Made by a program: the position numbers and the translations under genes. From Coniferiporia sulphurascens (lineage: Eukaryota; Basidiomycota; Agaricomycetes; Hymenochaetales; Hymenochaetaceae): a DNA stretch of 64,000 nt. The stretch covers positions 372,001-436,000 of the forward strand of contig NBBA01000023.1 of the NCBI GenBank assembly GCA_002794785.1, read 5' to 3'. A model generated the notes under the pieces. It was given only the letters and a program-made list of their open reading frames with translations, was not told the DNA's origin and made no database searches. How positions within the stretch are numbered: the stretch's first letter is position 1; each line of letters opens with the position of its first letter. Shown here one piece after another: positions 34,794-47,266 of this stretch.

Positions 34794-36522
34794 TCATCCG
34801 CTCCGAGCAACCCATCCTATCAGCCCGCCAACAAAAACCGTTGCCATCCAAACCCGTGAACTCCGCCACCTATAGTCTCCCCCTGGCTCTTCGATAATTC
34901 CGGCCAACGTCGCGCCTTCCCCTCCTTGAGGTGCCTTGTTCTTCGCAATCCTAGTATCACTGTACAGCTCCTCTTGATCTTCTAACGAGCTTTCACCGGA
35001 ACCAAATTCGAGTTCGTGAGGCGGTACGATGCCGACCTGTGCGACACCGCCGAGGAAATCTGTAACGAGTGTCTCGGTTAAGCTGCGCGGAAAGAGTTCT
35101 GAGTGGACGCCCGCGTGTGATTTGATTGTACGGTGATCGTATGTAGAAAACTAGTAGACTCGTCAATAAAAGAGCCGGACGGGGTGTGGAGATAACGTAT
35201 AGAGTTGGTAGACAATATCAAAGTAGAACGCACAAGATCCTGCATCGATGCATGGCTCGTCTTGTTGATTCCCTCCATAAACTGTAATACATGGTGTGTA
35301 AAACTATCAATTACTGCCACGCCGATATCGTTATCGTTTTCGTGCTGTAACCCACATTTACGTTGATTAGCACGATATATTGGCTCTGGATCAGGAAATT
35401 GGACTTACGGAATATGAGTTTTCTCCTAGCTCCGAAGAACCAGTGGCAAGGGTGTTGGGTGAGTAGATTTTCGAGTACATAGTATTCGCCTGGCAGGTGT
35501 CAACCATGAAGAGGAGCTCGTTGTACCTTTGGTGCAAGTTAATTAGAAAATAAACTTTTAGAAAGACGGGGAACATCTCGCACCTTTTCTTTTGCCACAT
35601 TTGCTCGAAGGCGTCGGCGACATCGAACGCACTAATCTCTTCGTTGTCTTGGAACTTGAGGAACTCATTCCCACCATGCCCCGTCATGTACACAAAAACG
35701 TTTGAGCGCGCATCGGTGAGAAGGCGTTTACTGCGCGGGACAGACGCATCCATGCGACCTACGTCGGTTAACCACAAAGTAATTAATGAGCAAAACTCAA
35801 CGCAAAACCTAGCCGAAACAGAGGTATCTGGACAGCGATACAATGCACGATAGCACAACGCGACAGAGGACTTCGGTGGTGGATGCGTAACAGAAATCGA
35901 TAATTGGTATCAATACGCACCGGTAAGCAGCCGAATGAAGTTCTCCACCGTCACCTCGTACCCTCTGTAATCAACTTCGATGTTTTCGCCATAAAGGTCG
36001 ATCTTCCGACCGGAATCGGCGTAAACGGCTCCAGGGAAGTGATTACGTGCATTACACGCCGTGTCATCGGCCAGCATCAGGATAATATTCGAGTCTGGGA
36101 TACCCAATCGCTTCACAGTACGGTACCTGAAACAGAAAAAGAAAGCATGAGGGCAAAGTAAGGCAACAGAGAGATGGTGTGCACGCTGCCCAGAAGCCAC
36201 TCACATTCCGAGTGCATTTGACATGTGCTGACCATACGAAGCAGGGAGGGTCAGACCCGTGTCTCCAATATAATCTCAAAACTCCAGGCGGACGACATAC
36301 TCTGTAATTGAACCAATATCGCGAAGCACTGACGAGAACAGCCCAGTTATTCGTGTGATTTGAAGTTGGCAACGCCGACGACCCCCGGCCACGTTCATCC
36401 CCAGCTGTTCCTTTGAAGAACGCCTCGGCGGCTCGCTCAGCTGGAGAGCCTGCGGCTTGAGCTACGGCCCATACCGACAGAAAATATAAAAGAAATAGCT
36501 GAGTGATAGGTGGTAGCAGCAT
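34794..36522 (-). CDS. GPI8: GPI-anchor transamidase catalytic subunit (403 aa, seven exons)
   Basis: Caspase-like cysteine protease (family C13) that cleaves the C-terminal signal of proproteins in the ER and attaches the GPI anchor; partners in yeast are Gaa1, Gpi16, Gpi17 and Gab1. Exons 36522-36301, 36227-36205, 36126-35921, 35758-35584, 35526-35409, 35344-35234 and 35150-34794 join in frame to 1,212 nt. Features: signal peptide ([20 protein letters not shown]), [37 protein letters not shown], catalytic His in [10 protein letters not shown], catalytic Cys in [33 protein letters not shown] and a C-terminal membrane helix ([19 protein letters not shown]). The length equals the family's usual ~400 residues. 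Exon 2 is only 23 nt. No defect seen. Confidence 0.95.
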
Positions 36523-37187
36523 GGGGTCTATTACTAACCTCCCGGACTTGGCACCGTTGAGGCTGTCCCCGTGATTTACACGTGATCTAGGCCGATATCC
36601 CCTCGTTCGAGGTTCAGCACACTTTTGCCCACATCCCGATTCCCGAATCACCGCCGACACAATTGACCGGCGAAAAAATCGGCGCACTAGTCGAAACAAG
36701 TACACGAATTCTGCACGGTATTATAACTGAGAAGAAGGTTTAACTCCTGATATTCGGGTCCGCACACTTACAGTACTGTATCAATGTTGTTTTCGTACAT
36801 GGCGTCTGCGCCTGTGCAACGCGCCGGTCGAGCCTCGCATCATCCCGTTGCGACGCTAGAATGGGTTTCATTTCAGTTTCACCGCGAGCATGCGGTCCAA
36901 CTGTCGCCAAATATCATCGAAATGCTTCTTGTTCGCTTTGATCGGCTTTGCTCGTCCGGAATTACGTCTGCTAAAATTACTCCTCGAGTCGCCGGGGTTT
37001 TGGTTGTACCGTCCAGAAATATGTCTTATGATTTTCCTCGTCAAGCATTGACCTGGTATAATTAAAGCACATAATGTATGTGACCAAAATAAACAAACAT
37101 ATCGTTAAACTCGGATTATTCCGAAGATAAAGTAATTAGAGGACCTCAGCCGTGTTTCCCCGAAGACCCAAATACAACATCAACGCC
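36523..37187. other. Intergenic between GPI8 start and the DM9-like gene end
   Basis: Should hold the GPI8 promoter (36,523 to about 36,780) and the 3' region of the next gene. A 93-codon plus-strand frame at 36,784-37,065 has no homologue that I recognise and was not annotated. Confidence 0.5.
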
Positions 37188-39584
37188 TCACCCCAGCTTG
37201 GAATTATAATCAAAGGCATCCCCAGTGCTCCAGTAAAAATCCGTATCTGTACTTTCACTATCGGTGGTATCCTCGTCATCGTCAATCCACACGCTGCGCC
37301 AGTACACCGGACCAGTCGCGTCAAAGCCTGGTGTGCACAACGGCGGCTCAGCAAAGCCGAATCCGAGTTCGTAGTCTGTATCTTTCACACGCCCAGACTC
37401 CGGCGTGTCAATGTCGTATCGCAGAACGAGGACGCGGAAGCAAGGCGTCTCCTCGATGCGTCCGCCGTACCCATCGTACTCAACCGCCCGCGCACCCTGC
37501 GTAACAGTGCAGACTGACGTGCGTGAAAATGCGGAAGAGAAATGGTACGGGTGTTTTATTCCAGCGCCCGCGATATACTCTGGCTTCCCCGAGTCGTTGA
37601 CTCCGGCCAGAATGGGATGATGCCCTCGCATATTAAAGTCCGAGTCCGAGTCTACGTACAACCACAAAAGCTGGTCGTCCTCTGCGACAAGCGCTTCGCA
37701 AGATGAGTCGGGGTCGTATAACCAGTCCTCCCATATCCCGAGTGTAACGCATGTTTCACATGGGTGTCTCCGAGAAAATGCGGGGCCCTAAGCAATTAGA
37801 AAGATAAGCCAATTGCCAGGTTCCGTTTATAAAAGCTAACGCACATGGCGAACGTGTATCCTCCCGCCGTCTTTTGAGCGGTGACGATATGCCCAAGTGC
37901 AGGAGATCGATCCCTCTCGTGACCCGAGCCTTCGATGATCCTCCGCTACTTTTGTAAGATGTTCTGTAATGTCCCTTAGATACGATTTATCCATTTTCTC
38001 GGACACAAGCGTAACAGATTCCGAGATTGCATCGAAGCAATAGCGATCAAGGCTTGACACAACTTTCGCATAGTCCATCGCACGCGAGCGTAGCTCATCG
38101 TCTTTACTACAAGCGCGGATGAGGTGCTATGTACAGTAGCTGTAAAGTGTTTGCGTACCTAAGTATGAACGAAACAAGGTGCCGGCTTTTCTGTTTTAGA
38201 CGTGTAGAATCCGCTACGGCGTCTATTTCTTGATGTCCATCCCCCTCCGCCGAAGACTCGCGTATTCTCAATATTGCGGATAGTAGCACGTTCGGCCCAA
38301 ATTCCAAGTTTCTTCTTAAGTCAACCAGCGCTGGGCTCTCAAACACAGCCGGAAGATTTCCAAGAGATTCACAGACGTCAAAGTCGCCAGAGTAACTTGC
38401 TCCTGCCGACCGAAGAACGAGAGTTGGAAAGACAGCCAGAGAGTGGAGATTTCCAGAATTTAAATTGTCGGCGACGTCTGTCCGTTTTACTAACTGCGCA
38501 ATTGTCTCAGGGAAGTGGTTTGCCAGTCTGCCGGTCGTAGCAATTTGTATTAAGCTATGAATCCACAAAGGAAGAGGAGCGAACGCGGCGTACCTCAATA
38601 CTCGTTCGATAACCTTCGACCATATCCAATCGATGAGTTCTGTCCGTGTTATTGATCCGAAGTACCAAAAGTCTTCTGCGAATACTCGAGCGATCAGCTC
38701 GTCGAGATTTTCCCACTCCCATTGCCCATCAAGACTTATAAGTGCTGCGTCGATATATTCGGCTAAACTGGCCGTGAATTTTGGCGAGTAGTACGTGTAA
38801 GCGAAGGTGTTTGCTTGTGATGAAGAGAGAGCGCGGTTGAGATATCGTAGCGCTACAAATGAGACCTCCGGATCCCTTTAGAGAGAATTAGACAAAACAG
38901 AGGGAGAGTCTGAGATCACGACCTACAATACGTAAGGAAGGATTTCATATACAGCCTCTTCATACTCGTTTTGCATCCTCCCCGGCCAAAGCAGACCTTG
39001 GGCTGCTGTGTGCACTTGCAGTTCGGCAGAAGAAATGAGGAAGTTTTTTGATAAATTCGGGAGTGGGCCATTCACACCCGCGCGGCATAAGAATGCCCAA
39101 GCTAATACTTTTTGAATGGTCCAGCGGTAGGCGAAATAATCATCGGTTTTACGGAAATTCGCAACGTCCCGGTTCGCCAAGGCCTCCGACCTTCGTATGC
39201 GTTTGCTCATGCGTACTCTAGTATTCAGCCTGTAGCAACTGAATATTTCTGTGTCAAAGATGTATATGGAGGATGTGATAAAACTAAAACGAACTCTTTG
39301 TTGAGAGTAGCCACTCTACCGGTTTTCAGTAAACTGATTTCGTATCTGGGTCCAACCCCATTTTCAGAATGTTCAGAATGTTTTCCTGCGTCGAGAATTA
39401 ATGAAGAACCGAATTCCATGTCCATGTAGCCGTGAATATCAGAGGGTGTCGCTAGTGTAACCAAAACGGCTTTTCGCAGCGGGAGTCGAATGTGGGCCCG
39501 TGCAGGAGTGAGGGCTAGACGGGCTAAAAAAGCGTCAAGATATAAGCGGTTAAGTATAGAGGGGAGAATTTGCGCATCATACAA
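37188..39584 (-). CDS. 721-aa protein: helical N-terminus plus DM9-like C-terminus
   Basis: Exons 39584-39320, 39248-38927, 38875-38159, 38106-37845 and 37787-37188 join in frame to 2,166 nt. The first ~520 residues are alpha-helical and unrecognised (AYTYYSPKFTASLAEYIDAA, GQWEWENLDELIARVFAED). The last exon reads HPILAGVNDSGKPEYIAGAG, then TVTQGARAVEYDGYGGRIEE and CFRVLVLRYD. This pattern (PI.AG.d..G..YI, y.GG.e, F.VLvLRYD) resembles DM9/DUF3421 repeat proteins, which are often carbohydrate-binding or surface-exposed. An acidic stretch (IDDDEDTTDSESTDTD) precedes the stop. The gene ends about 660 bp before GPI8 starts, on the same strand. The DM9 assignment is by pattern only. Confidence 0.7.
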
Positions 39585-40447
39585 TTACAACATCCCTCGC
39601 CTTAAGTAGGGGATTTGCAGAATTTGCGGTACGGAAAGAGAAGCCGATCTCGATTCACGCTCGCGCTCCGTGCGCTACAAGACTCTTAGGTTAGTCTGAA
39701 ACACGCATCTTCTTTCTACTGAAGAGGCCTGTGGTAAGCGGTGGCTATAGCCATTCAGAGCGCTTGTGCCGGTCTCCGGGTGGAACCATCGAGACCTTTT
39801 GTCCTGTACCGCGGAGAAGCTCTAGCGTCGGACCTAAGACCACCGGTGGGGACAACCAAAGGAGCACAGCATCGTTCGGGAGCCAGAACCTCAGAAGCCA
39901 ACAGCCAGCCAGGTTATGGAGAAACTTGCCAACGCGACCCCATCAAGCTGTACTAGAAGCTGATCAGGTGTGGGCTGTATTGTATATCGAGCTCAAGTCA
40001 CTATGGCACCTTGTTCGTTTGGCTCGAGAAGCCAGAAATTTGGGTAGAGGCCTCATGAGAAGCGCCCCATCTCAGGCAGGCAGTACTGGATTTGGCTTCT
40101 TTCGATGATCTGTTACCTAGGAAACGACACAGGAATAGTGGAGACGGACAATTAGATACATAGATGCGGCAAAGCGATGGGTCCGAAGAGGCCTAAAGGA
40201 TGCAAGTCGGTGCAGTGTGCATGCGGTATGCTCATAGGATCAAGGAAACCTGTTGTTCCCGAGCTAAGGCGATGCCTCGGTGTTCAGCAGATATTTCTAT
40301 ATTTAAACACGCGGGTCTTCCCGAAATTACGTTACGGCGGATCACAAACTCAAGTTTACAGATCTGAAAGAAAAAGAGGACAGAGAGCGTACTAAATTTT
40401 ATATATACCCCGCTCCGATATACGAAACAGGAGAAGCAGTACATACG
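39585..40447. other. No gene supported
   Basis: Promoter side of the DM9-like gene and 3' side of the SAP30BP-like gene. A plus-strand frame at 39,731-40,108 has no recognisable feature. Confidence 0.5.
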
Positions 40448-41742
40448 TCAGCCCCATCTTCCTCCCAGGTTCCCGCTCTTATTTCCTTGAGGTTTCAGTG
40501 TAGAGGAGTGCGATGTAAATCGACCTTTCCCGTTCCTACCTCCATCACCGCCGGAAGACAAGTATTTATCCGCCAGAAACCCACCCTTTGCATGAGCCGA
40601 AGACGATGACGAGGATGTGGAGGCAACGTTTTTCGTCACTGAAGACGTGAAATCGATACGCGCACGTTTGCCTGCAGATTGGCCTGACGCTTGCTTCTCC
40701 TCGCGTCTCTTCTGGTATTCGGCTGCAAAGTGTAAAGGAGCCCACAGGATGGGTACAAGGCACGAATGGGACACCAGCGGCAGTTCTCAGCACTGCCAGA
40801 ATGCATGAACGAGGCGACCCACCGATTTTCTCCGCGTACCAATCCCTCTCGACGTCGGTCGGATCCCATACATCTTTTGGAAAGTTCGTCGCGTTCTCGT
40901 CGACGTCGACAAATTCGACAAGCTTCGCATACAAATGCGGATTTCGGAACGCGCGGTTCGACATAAGCGAATCGTTAAAATGTCGTGGCGCCTCCGTATC
41001 ATGTTTGAGCACGTGGAATTGTGCAAGTTTCGCCTCGAGATCCGGATCGCAGGCCTCTTCCGGCTCAGGCGGAATGCCCCAATCTTGCGTTCCTGAAATC
41101 GGCGGTGGTCGCAACAGCGAGCGAATCCTTGCAAGTTCGTCGCCGCCATTGCCCACTTCGGGGCTGCGACTATCGAGTGAGGAGGTCCCGCGCGAGCTCT
41201 GCGTGGGTAGACGAGTACTGGCCGTGCTCGGACCGGGCGCATCAGACGTACCGCCTGTACCTGCAGCGTCGTGGCGGGCCATCTCTTCCATCACGCCAGC
41301 GGCCTCGGACAATGGGGAGCGCCGACGTAGATTCAGTTTGCGATGCGGAATTTTTCGAATAATGGTGGCTGTAGTCTGACCCTGTTGCGATCTATTTGTT
41401 CGGGATGAAGAAGTTGATTCCGGAGCTGAAAAGCGACTTCAGAGTCATAAACAGTATAACGAGGCTGGTGCGTACATTCCGTTGAGACACTGGTGGCCAA
41501 CTCAGACTTGCAGTCCTGGCGCAAACGGAAAGAAGAGCCGAGAAAGAGGGAAACAAGCGGAGAGGGGGCTGGCGACGAAAGTTCTTACATTTGCAGTGTG
41601 GTCTTTCAGTCGGTGTCTCGAAGATGAGGCGGCGTTTTTCTCATCAGACTCGCTCATGGAGTCATCGTCGTATGCAACTAAACCTTTATGAAATGAATGA
41701 ACAAGGGCGATAATCGTGGAAGATGAGGTACCTACCGTGCAT
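40448..41742 (-). CDS. SAP30-binding protein (HCNGP-like) homologue
   Basis: A first exon of 7 nt (41742-41736) splices to 41683-41589, giving [20 protein letters not shown], close to the usual start of SAP30BP proteins. A middle exon region follows (from about 41,520; boundaries near 41,400-41,460 uncertain), then a long exon to about 40,834 with the family core: [44 protein letters not shown]. The last exon (about 40,732-40,448) begins [14 protein letters not shown] and ends [11 protein letters not shown]30BP proteins are nuclear, bind the SAP30 subunit of histone deacetylase complexes and act in transcription and splicing. The Ser-rich, basic tail is usual. A short decayed piece of the exon 2 region occurs near 7185-7240. 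Confidence 0.8.
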
Positions 41743-42567
41743 GTATAATACTTTGCGAGGCTGATAAGTTGATGCTGGCCGTCGTCTCTTGCGCCGCGGT
41801 GTCGCCGCCCGGTGAGACTATGGATGGCCGCCGACGGCGACGTCACATCATTACAAATGTGTGACCCGTTATGTACAGTGCAATCTAATCTACACTTGTC
41901 AAGGCCTGGGCTTGTTTTACCAATATTGATGTGCACTGGCAGCGCCTGTGCGTGGCGCGCCGCCGCATCGCCCAGTATCGTCTTTTGCCGTGCCTCCCTT
42001 TCAGTTCGACCATTCTGGGCTGCACCATAGCCAGAGGCCGTGCAAACGTTCTGATGCGCGGGACCAGCGGGATTGGATGGAAATCCGTGTCTTCCCCGCA
42101 CGTTCATCCCTCATTGGCTGAGACGCCTATTTCATCAAGATAATCTTGACCAAGTGCTTTGATTTCCGCCTTCTTCTGGAGATGTCTGAACGACGAAAAA
42201 GGGGATGCTTTCTGACAAGAGGCAGCTGTCCGCCACAATAATCTCCTCATGCTTTCAGATATTCTACTTTGCTTTTATTGCATAGACTGCAGACTTACTA
42301 AGTATCCCCATCAAAAGCAGGGGCTGTTCTATTTGACGGGCTTCGAACGGAACCAGGGACATGATGTGGCGGTACCATCGTAGATCACCGCGCTGCCCGA
42401 CTTCTGCATTCTGAGCGAATGAAATTCGGACGTCTCGGTATACTAGGCGGGAACAATACCACCAGCGTGTGCTCAAATAGCGCTCACTGGAGGTCATTTT
42501 TCACCCATCTTTCTTCACCCTATCCCTTCAACATCCACGCTTTACACTCGGGCTGTTACCAGCGTAG
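41743..42567. other. Divergent intergenic region
   Basis: Lies between the start of the SAP30BP-like gene (minus) and the start of the cupredoxin gene (plus), so it should hold both promoters. Frames here are opposite-strand shadows or lack family support. Confidence 0.6.
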
Positions 42568-44166
42568 ATGTTCTCTCCACTCCTTTCTTTGGTGGCGCTC
42601 GCCCCGCTCGCTTTAGCAGCTATCCACGACATCTCTGTCGGTGGGCTAAACGCGGATGGCACACCCAATCTCTCGTTCTGGCCGAACAACATCGACGCTG
42701 ATATAGGCGATACATTGCGCTTCACATTGTACGTGCCGTTGTTTGTGAAAAGATAAATATTTACGGTAGATCCCCACAGCCACGTGAAGAATCACAGTGT
42801 TACCCAGTCGTCCTTCCAGGAACCCTGCTCGAAGCTTAGTAACTCGTACGGACAGTTCATAGGTTTTGACTCAGGCTTGTATGTCCTGCCTTCTATTTTT
42901 GTAAAGCTTTTGAGTGTGGTGGCTTATTATTGTGCACCAGTGTACCTCTTCCCTCTTTGGACACAAATTTCCCGACATTTGAGGTCGTTGTGAACAACAC
43001 CGAGCCGATCTGGGGTTATTGTCGCCAGATAAACCCGCCTAAGTCAACTCACTGCCAGTCTGGCATGGTCTTCGCAGTCAACGCTCCGACTCACGGGAAC
43101 ACGTTTCCCAACTTCCTTGCGATGGCTGAAGCGTCCACTTCGCAAAACAACGGCTCTGACTCTTACACAGCTTCGGCCGTAGGAGCGACGGAGACCGTAA
43201 CGGTTACGCAGACGGAGACAGTCACCGTTGATACAAGCACAAGCTCTGTATACTGGTCCGATGCACCTGCCTCGACGAGCGCGGCAAACCCGGCGACCCA
43301 CACCATCGTCGTCGGAGGTGACGCCACAACTGTCGGGTTCCGTTACACACCTTCAAATATCACTGCCAACGTTGGCGACAAGGTATGTTTATAAGATATC
43401 AGAGCAAGCCCGTGCACTTTGAGCTAAATCTGTTTTTGAACCTGCGCAGGTCTTCTTCCAATTCATGGTGAAGAACCATACCGTCACACAGTCCTCCTTT
43501 AGCGACCCGTGCCGCAAGCTCGCGGATACATCTTACCCATCGGTACAGGGTTTCGATTCTAGTTTCATGCCCGTCGCTGCGAACGCTACATACTTCCCGA
43601 ACTTCGCCATCACGGTCAATGACACGAACCCTATCTGGGGTTACTGTCGCCAGCAGGCTGCCAATTTCAGTCACTGCGGAGTGGGTATGGTCTTCTCCAT
43701 TAATGCAAACCCGTTCTCGGACAAGTCGTTTGCTGCATTCCAGCAGCTCGCCGTGAACAAGAACGGATCGGGCTTCGTCGACCCTTTCGGGAACCTTACC
43801 GCACCTCCGACATCAGGATACGGGTCGGGCTCAAGCTACGGAAGCGTCGGCAACGTCCAGAGTCTCGATGCTCTCGGTGCGGACGGCACAACCAACGCGT
43901 CCTCATCGGACCAGCTGAACAAGCTTTTGAACACCTACGCACCCGCCGCACTCGGACTTTTGGCTGGTGCTGTCATCCTCCTCATCGTGCTACTTGTCAT
44001 CACTATTGGTCTCCTTCGACGTTCGTCGAAAGACTCGGCGCCAATGCGCAGTCTGGCGCCAAGCTATCACCCCGTCCCACTTACTATGCCATCCTCGAAG
44101 ATGCAAGGGGACGGGACACATGATTATGAAGAGCCTCGTTACAGCGACCACGAGCACGGAATTTGA
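42568..44166 (+). CDS. Membrane-anchored extracellular double cupredoxin (472 aa)
   Basis: Exons 42568-42728, 42780-42878, 42941-43382 and 43450-44166 join in frame. The signal peptide is MFSPLLSLVALAPLALAA. Two cupredoxin (plastocyanin-fold) domains follow. Domain 1 runs from about residue 20 (SFWPNNIDADIGDTLRF, KNHSVTQSSFQEPC, PIWGYCRQ, THCQSGMVFAVN). Domain 2 runs from about residue 210 (GFRYTPSNITANVGDK, KNHTVTQSSFSDPC, PIWGYCRQ, SHCGVGMVFSIN). The His, Cys, His and Met of a type 1 copper site are visible in both. A Ser/Thr/Val linker (ETVTVTQTETVTVDTST) joins them. Near residue 400 a single membrane helix (ALGLLAGAVILLIVLLVITI) is followed by a basic cytoplasmic tail. Common among fungal surface proteins; natural substrate unknown. 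Confidence 0.92.
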
Positions 44167-44297
44167 TTGAGCGGTCATATTTCATTGTTTTTTTTTCTGT
44201 TTTCGAGGGGGATGGACCTGCAGACTTCTTACTACGTTCTTTCTGTCTTCTGTCTTATTAACTATCGGCCACACAGGGACCTTTATTTAACTACTTT

Positions 44298-44632
44298 CTA
44301 ACTGTTCAAATATAATACGTACAGAATTCGGTGACTGCAGAAAAATATAAAACAATTGCGCATACCTTGCACAGTTTCCATTGCGATCTCAAGCCCTCCG
44401 TGCACTGGTACTGACGTGTCGATAATCATTCTACCATACGACACGATACAAGACAGCGGGGGGAGGGGGATCTCGGCGCTGTGATCTCGAAATAGGTACG
44501 TCCATTCCGCAAGAAACCGAATAACAATGGCGTAATGCACCGTCTCTGGAGTCCACTTGTCACACTTGTCTCTCCATCAGCCACAACATTTTCAGTCTGG
44601 GACTTAGAAGTATCGCCGGTCTCTACCATCAT
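44298..44632 (-). CDS. Hypothetical protein, weakly supported
   Basis: Minus-strand frames overlapping in 44,632-44,298 read, after one possible frame change, DKWTPETVHYAIVIRFLAEW, FRDHSAEIPLPPLSCIVSYG and IDTSVPVHGGLEIAMETVQG. The composition looks coding, but no start, splice pattern or family could be fixed. It lies just downstream of the first ABM-fold gene and may be part of a decayed neighbour. Confidence 0.25.
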
Positions 44633-44752
44633 TATCCTTTATACAAAGTACATATTGTCATTGTTTTGAGCATCCTCGCTGCGTAAAGGACTCTTATCAG
44701 GTTGGTTGATATCTGCTTCAAGTTGTTCACTATATATACACTGGCATGTCAT

Positions 44753-45344
44753 TCAGAGTTTAGGCGCAGGAAGGGATTCTGCTGAATAAAATTTGACAAC
44801 AGGTGGCTTCTACGGGGCTAGAATGATCAACACGCTCAAAGACGAAGCACATGTTACTTACCGCCATCAAGTTTGAACTCTTCAACTCTTGGAAAAGAGG
44901 ATTATCCTCATGTCTGCAAGTGCGAGGATTAGTAACATAGCTACAGTCTTCACATCAAGTACGGGCGACGCTAAATTTCCCCTCACGTTCTAAACGCTTC
45001 GGCGTTCGCATATCTGCGAATTTAGGTGAGTCGAGGTCCGTTCATCGCTGGAACAATGTCCAAATGGTTAAACTTACATCTCCCAGATGGCGAATACATC
45101 CCCATGTCTGACAATATTGTAATGCAGTGTTCCAGGTTCCGCATCGGAGTTCGCGCTTGCTTTCAGGTTTGAAAGCTTCTGAGCAAGCTCGTCCGCTTTG
45201 CCAGGTATGGACTCGATCTTCAAAATGGGTAAACGTGTGTCAATTAGATCTTTCTTTTTAGGTCGAAGCTTGTATCAGAGAACTTACTGTGCCCGTTAAG
45301 ACAAACGCTCCATCAGAATTGATATCCTTGAACGACGCGGCCAT
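44753..45344 (-). CDS. ABM-fold (dimeric alpha/beta barrel) protein A
   Basis: Antibiotic-biosynthesis-monooxygenase (ABM) domain protein, about 115 residues in five small exons: ATG at 45,344; MAASFKDINSDGAFVLTGT; then KIESIPGKADELAQKLSNLK-like exon 2 (ESIPGKADELAQ, EPGTLHYNIVRHGDVFAIWE); exon 3 YANAEAF; exon 4 HEDNPLFQELKSSNLMA; exon 5 VKFYSAESLPAPKL. Splice joins follow the same phases as genes B, C and D. Family members are small dimeric barrels that act as cofactor-independent oxygenases or isomerases on quinol-like or aldehyde substrates. This is the most diverged copy of the cluster (ISMS-type strand replaced by VLTGT). No defect seen; substrate unknown. Confidence 0.75.
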
Positions 45345-45729
45345 TGCTCGGAACTTGGAAGTGCAATCAGTGTGGGTGGCTGGGACGCAGACGAGCCCAT
45401 CCCTCAGGCATTTTATATAGAGACACCGAGACAGCCCAGCAGGATGTATAAGCATATGGCGCCATGGACCGCCGGCGTGAGATCCAGGTGCATAAGCTTA
45501 AGACCCGAATTTGTCAACCTTAGCAATGCTGATGACGTAAGTGATCAGTTACGGCGACCGAAACACTTTATATTTAGCTCAACATACGAGCGAGGTTTAA
45601 GCTCTCTTTGTTCAAACGCCGCACAGCCATCTTATTACTCGGGACAATTTTATTTTGTGGACCGTAACTTTGGAGATAATTGACATCAGTTTTTTCATAA
45701 TATCATGATGTACATTCCTCAGTTCGTGT

Positions 45730-46130
45730 TCAACCATATCAGAGAGAGGATCAGGGCAGCCTTTGATAGGAAATCAGCGGAGTAATATTCATTACGGGAG
45801 GCTGTTTAACAGTGGTGAACCGATAAGCCTCTGAAATAAAAGGCAAGTGCTACTCATCGTCAGAGGTCAAACCAAGATTCCCAGATATCGCATCAGGATT
45901 ACCCGAAGTTCGCTAGTAGTCACGGTATACGCTATATTAGTTAACCCCGTCGTGCACTGTAGTTATTGACTCGCAACAATATGAAGCGATGTAGAGTTTC
46001 ACGTCGAGTCGACCCAACATCATCTTCATAATCCTCCTCAGTATCGGCACCGTGATATGTCCAAGCTATCTTACATTGGGTATATCATCCTAAGAACATT
46101 ATATTCCTACAGATTTCTCTAAAGAGGTCA
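45730..46130. repeat. Duplicated spacer segment, copy 1 (partner 51826-52250)
   Basis: Aligns with 51,826-52,250: the ATATCA-GAGAGGAT start, GAGTAATA-TACGGGAGGCTGTT, GATTCCCAGATATCGCATC versus CTCCCAGAGATCGCATTC, CTCGCAACAATATGA, and CAGTATCGGCACCGTG versus GGTATCAGCACCGTG. In the partner the minus strand has an exon-like frame CGVYRDYQGTSGYPNAISG before a GTGAGT donor; here that frame is broken. Probably the remains of a third gene in the duplicated module. Confidence 0.65.
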
Positions 46131-46167
46131 CACGACATCCAGAAACTGATGTACTCGTTCCATCAAA

Positions 46168-46760
46168 TCAGAATTTAAGAGTTGGTGCGGGAAGGGAATC
46201 AGCGGGGAAAAATGTAACTTGTGCACTCTATCGGATATTATTATAATCGTTAGTTGAACATAGTAAATAATGACGCTCCTGTTGGTACTCACCTCTGATA
46301 GGTCGAGGCTCATAAGCTCCTTGTAAAGGTCATTCGCTCCAGTATGACTATTCGTATTAAAAAGAGGAAAGCATCGGAAGTTTAACAAGGTCCATTTTAG
46401 TGACATGGGTCAATTGTTGAGCTTACTCTTTCAGAGCTTCGGCATTCGCGTATCTACAGACCCTCGTAAGTCGAGGTTCCGCAATATTTCTTGTAAAATC
46501 TTACTCCTCCCAGATAGCGAAGTCGTCCCCATATCTCACAATATCATAGCGCAAGGTGCCAGGTTCGACGTCGGAATCCGCGCGTGCTTTCAGATTTGCC
46601 AACCACTGAGCAAGTTCGTCGGCCTTGCCGGACTTCGCTTTGACCTTGGGATGGACAGTGTTTAGAATTTGAGCTTGTATATTTTATATAGTCTAACACT
46701 CACCGACATGGATATAACAAATGGCTTGAGAGGATTTATTTCTACGAGAGAAGTTGCCAT
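46168..46760 (-). CDS. ABM-fold protein B
   Basis: Five exons as in C and D. The ATG at 46,760 gives MATSLVEINPLKPFVISMS, then KAKSGKADELAQWLANLKAR, SDVEPGTLRYDIVRYGDDF, AIWEEY, a short exon 3 across the GCTTCGGCATTCGCGTATC block, exon 4 HTGANDLYKELMSLDLSE and exon 5 SAQVTFFPADSLPAPTLKF with TGA at 46,170-46,168. The conserved C-terminal TFFPA.S.PAP.LKF, shared with C and D, fixes the last splice site. About 118 residues. Lies 0.8 kb from gene A and 0.5 kb from gene C, all on the minus strand: a tandem array. Confidence 0.78.
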
Positions 46761-47266
46761 TGTTAATTATGAATCGAGGAAGATGAGACTCAGTGTTGGA
46801 GTTTAGCAATCATTGATTCAACCCGAGATAAAGAACTATATAGTTTAGTGGATCATTCTACGTAAAGCGGTAATTATTTTCATTCTCAGACGACCGCTTT
46901 CTTTTCGTTCTCAAGGCATATAACGATCTCACTTCCATACACGAACGCTGAGGTACTATGCGCGTCAGTTGTTCTTTATTTATATCTTGAACTTATTCTT
47001 GTACATAGCTTTTTACGTAACTACTATTTGGCGATAACGTCTGATACACGAACTATGAGCTTTTGTTTAGACTTCAATACTAAAATCGCGGTGTAGAGTT
47101 TCACGTCGTGACGATCCAACGTCATCATCGTAGTATTCCTCAGTATTAGCACCACTTTATTCCCAAGCTGCCTCACATTAAGTATACCATCCTGGGACAA
47201 TTTATATTCTGCAGAACTCTGAAGTCGACACAGATATCCACCAATTGACGTGCTCGTTTTACTAAA

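Noticed and set aside
36784..37065. 93-codon plus-strand frame between GPI8 and the DM9-like gene
   Set aside because: No homologue or splice pattern recognised; lies in the GPI8 promoter region.
40801..41379. 192-codon plus-strand frame
   Set aside because: Antisense shadow of the SAP30BP-like gene.
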